DNA of 64,000 nt. Origin: Daejeonella sp. (GTDB lineage: Bacteria; Bacteroidota; Bacteroidia; Sphingobacteriales; Sphingobacteriaceae). The translations under genes were made by a program, and so were the position numbers. The notes beneath the pieces are model-generated. The model saw only the letters and a list, made by a program, of their open reading frames with translations, ran no database searches and was not told where the DNA came from. Positions 62,365-64,000 of the stretch are shown here, piece by piece (position 1 is the stretch's first letter; the number at the start of each line of letters is the position of its first letter). The stretch lies in the NCBI RefSeq assembly GCF_017495225.1, contig NZ_JAFEIG010000020.1, positions 124,001 to 188,000 of the forward strand. The letters run 5' to 3'.

Positions 62365-64000
62365 TTATCGTATACCTAAACTAAATCCAGCATTGAAATT
62401 AAGTCCCTTGCTTTGATAACCCGAAAATTCAACATAATCTTCATTCAACAGATTTTTAACATCCGTAAACAAGGTTAAATTAGCCTTTGGTTTATATTGA
62501 ATATAGGCATCAAGCATATTAAAAGCATCTAAATTAGCTTCAACAGTTTTAAAGCTTGCGCCATCAAAATATCGGTCCAAACGATCACCGGTTCGTTTAT
62601 AAATCAAATTCATACTAATTTTCTTACTTAAATCTAATGCAGCATTCAATCCATAAGAATTTTTCGGTCGGCGGAATAAATTAAATTCTGTCTTTGTAGG
62701 TGTTTCAATATTTCCATCCACATAGGCATAAAAAGCATTCAGACTTAAAATTGAAATAGGCTTATAACCCAATTCAAGCTCAAAACCATTATCTTTTTGC
62801 CTATTCTGATTGATATATCCAAACCTATTGCTAGCGATCTGACCAAAATCAATCACATTTTCTATATCTCTATTAAAATATGAAAGTGAAAGGTTAAGAT
62901 TCTGTGAGAAGTTTAAATCAAAACCTGCTTCAAAGCTTGTGGTGGTTTCAGGTTCCAAGGTAAGATTTCCATAATCTGAGAATAATTGATACAAAGATGG
63001 AACACGATAAGCTGAAGATAAATTCACAAATACTTTATAACGATCAGCGAATAAATAAGAAGGATTTAAGGTGTAGGTAAAATTATTTCCATATTCGCTA
63101 TGTTCATTAACTCTACCACCTAGCTCTGCTTGAAAACCGGTATTTGTCCTGAAGAACAAGGAAGTAAAAGCACTTGCCATTCGATTTTTAGCGATTAATT
63201 TAGAACTATATGGATTATTCTGCTCAGTACTCAACTTTCTAAAGGAAACACCACTAGCAAGATCCAAAAAGCTGCTAAATTTATAGTTTAAATTAGCTTC
63301 CAAATGAGCAATATTGCCATAATTATTAGTTATTGAACCTTGGTTATTATATTGATTATTAATGTTGTTTTGACTAAGATTGACGTTTATTATACCTTTA
63401 TCAAGTATTAAGCGCCCTCCTATTCCGGCTAAAAATGAAGATTTACTATAGGTATAATCCAAGGCATCATCAAAAGCACCATTATCTAAATCGGCAACAT
63501 TATTATTCGCTTGAAAATTAGCTCTGAGATTGAATCGATTGCTTATTTTCTGACCAAGATTTAAGTTTAGCGATTTTTGATGGAATCCGTCCTTATCAAA
63601 ATTGGACATAGTTGATGCTGGTTTTGCTGAAGAGAAATTTTCAGAATCAGTATTGCTTGCATTAAATGCGATACTTGTATTTTTTATTTCCCCTTGAAGA
63701 CCTAAAACTTGCTTATAAGTATCATAGGATCCAGCGGTGGCCAATACATTAGCCGACAATTTTCCAGAACCCTTTTTAGTGATGATATTTATTACACCAG
63801 CTACTGCATCTGATCCATATAGAGTAGAATTTCCTCCTTTAAGGATTTCAATTCGCTCAATTAAATCAACTGAAATAGCCGAAATATTATATTCACCAGA
63901 AATTTGGGAGGCATCATTTACAGGGATGCCATCAATTAAAATCAATGTATTTGCTGCACTAGCCCCGCGCATGTACACGGCCTTAACATCGGCAGGATTG
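62365..64000 (-). CDS. TonB-dependent receptor (BtuB-like), N-terminus cut by window edge
   Basis: The frame is open to the right edge. The visible 545 codons begin NPADVKAVYMRGASAANTLI, so the signal peptide, TonB box and start of the plug are missing. Plug motif ILIDGIPVNDAS, ERIEILKGGNSTLYGSDAVAGVINIITKKG, then a long beta-barrel with alternating aromatic strands and a C-terminal FNAGFSLGIR ending in a strand. Closest pattern is the vitamin B12/cobinamide receptor BtuB, but siderophore or other ligands are possible, and no cobalamin riboswitch is in view. Confidence 0.9.
   Translation of the reverse strand, partial: NPADVKAVYMRGASAANTLILIDGIPVNDASQISGEYNISAISVDLIERIEILKGGNSTLYGSDAVAGVINIITKKGSGKLSANVLATAGSYDTYKQVLGLQGEIKNTSIAFNASNTDSENFSSAKPASTMSNFDKDGFHQKSLNLNLGQKISNRFNLRANFQANNNVADLDNGAFDDALDYTYSKSSFLAGIGGRLILDKGIINVNLSQNNINNQYNNQGSITNNYGNIAHLEANLNYKFSSFLDLASGVSFRKLSTEQNNPYSSKLIAKNRMASAFTSLFFRTNTGFQAELGGRVNEHSEYGNNFTYTLNPSYLFADRYKVFVNLSSAYRVPSLYQLFSDYGNLTLEPETTTSFEAGFDLNFSQNLNLSLSYFNRDIENVIDFGQIASNRFGYINQNRQKDNGFELELGYKPISILSLNAFYAYVDGNIETPTKTEFNLFRRPKNSYGLNAALDLSKKISMNLIYKRTGDRLDRYFDGASFKTVEANLDAFNMLDAYIQYKPKANLTLFTDVKNLLNEDYVEFSGYQSKGLNFNAGFSLGIR

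Overview
The window is a gene-dense, AT-rich chromosomal segment from a member of the Bacteroidota. The best visible matches to this phylum's promoter pattern are TTTG-N19/21-TAnnTTTG upstream of a cold-shock gene and of the methionine operon. Translation starts lie in A/T-rich leaders without Shine-Dalgarno motifs, several on TTG. Gene pairs typical of the phylum are present (phoH-purC, STAS-rnz, LptD/amidase/MCE, prmC divergent from ribD, crtI-crtB). The class looks like Sphingobacteriia or Cytophagia, but I cannot name a genus. I saw no rRNA, tRNA, CRISPR, prophage or insertion sequence; this is mostly core genome. Both window edges cut genes: a beta-CASP nuclease on the left and a TonB-dependent receptor on the right.

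Layout. 0-9.7 kb: RNA-processing nuclease, ABC exporter, SAM-hydrolysing DUF62 protein, phoH, purC, an STAS protein, RNase Z, and an envelope pair (MCE protein, amidase). 9.7-15.6 kb: LptD-like outer-membrane protein, cinA, an E2 acyltransferase and a secreted SGNH hydrolase. 15.7-20.9 kb: methionine biosynthesis, read right to left (metY, metX, hom) behind a SAM-I riboswitch, with a separate cystathionine-type PLP enzyme gene upstream. 21-23.6 kb: futalosine-route menaquinone genes mqnE and mqnA around a histidine phosphatase. 23.6-37.4 kb: housekeeping genes (nucleoside phosphorylase, YigZ, ribD, prmC, xerD, aroQ, a glycosyltransferase and an acyltransferase, corA, mgtE, bioB, a DsbA-like protein). 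37.4-45.4 kb: FUSC membrane protein, two cold-shock genes, and gyrA followed by two secreted TPR proteins. 45.6-51.7 kb: a carotenoid and photoprotection run (crtI, crtB, unknown secreted protein, idi, SRPBCC protein, SDR epimerase, photolyase). 51.8-64 kb: lipoprotein, hemF, MFS and MATE transporters, histone-deacetylase-like protein, TspO homologue, free-Met-sulfoxide reductase, CrtA-like protein, DUF6580 protein, sirtuin, TonB receptor.

The most interesting object is the 5' region of metY (about 19289-19712, minus strand). In order it holds a promoter, a GCAA-loop hairpin, an AT palindrome, a SAM-I aptamer, and then a 42-codon reading frame starting 11 nt after the aptamer. The last 13 residues of that frame contain three Met and three Cys. 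Its stop codon lies in the 5' arm of an 11-bp stem that has an alternative partner. This looks like a SAM riboswitch coupled in series to a Met/Cys-sensing leader peptide. The arrangement is read directly from the sequence; the function is inference, and I know of no description of such a composite in Bacteroidota.

Smaller leads are a Phe at the quinolone-pocket position of GyrA, an unknown secreted protein inside the carotenoid run, an overlapping-palindrome operator candidate on the ABC exporter promoter, a 13-bp hairpin between metY and metX, and several small unassigned genes.
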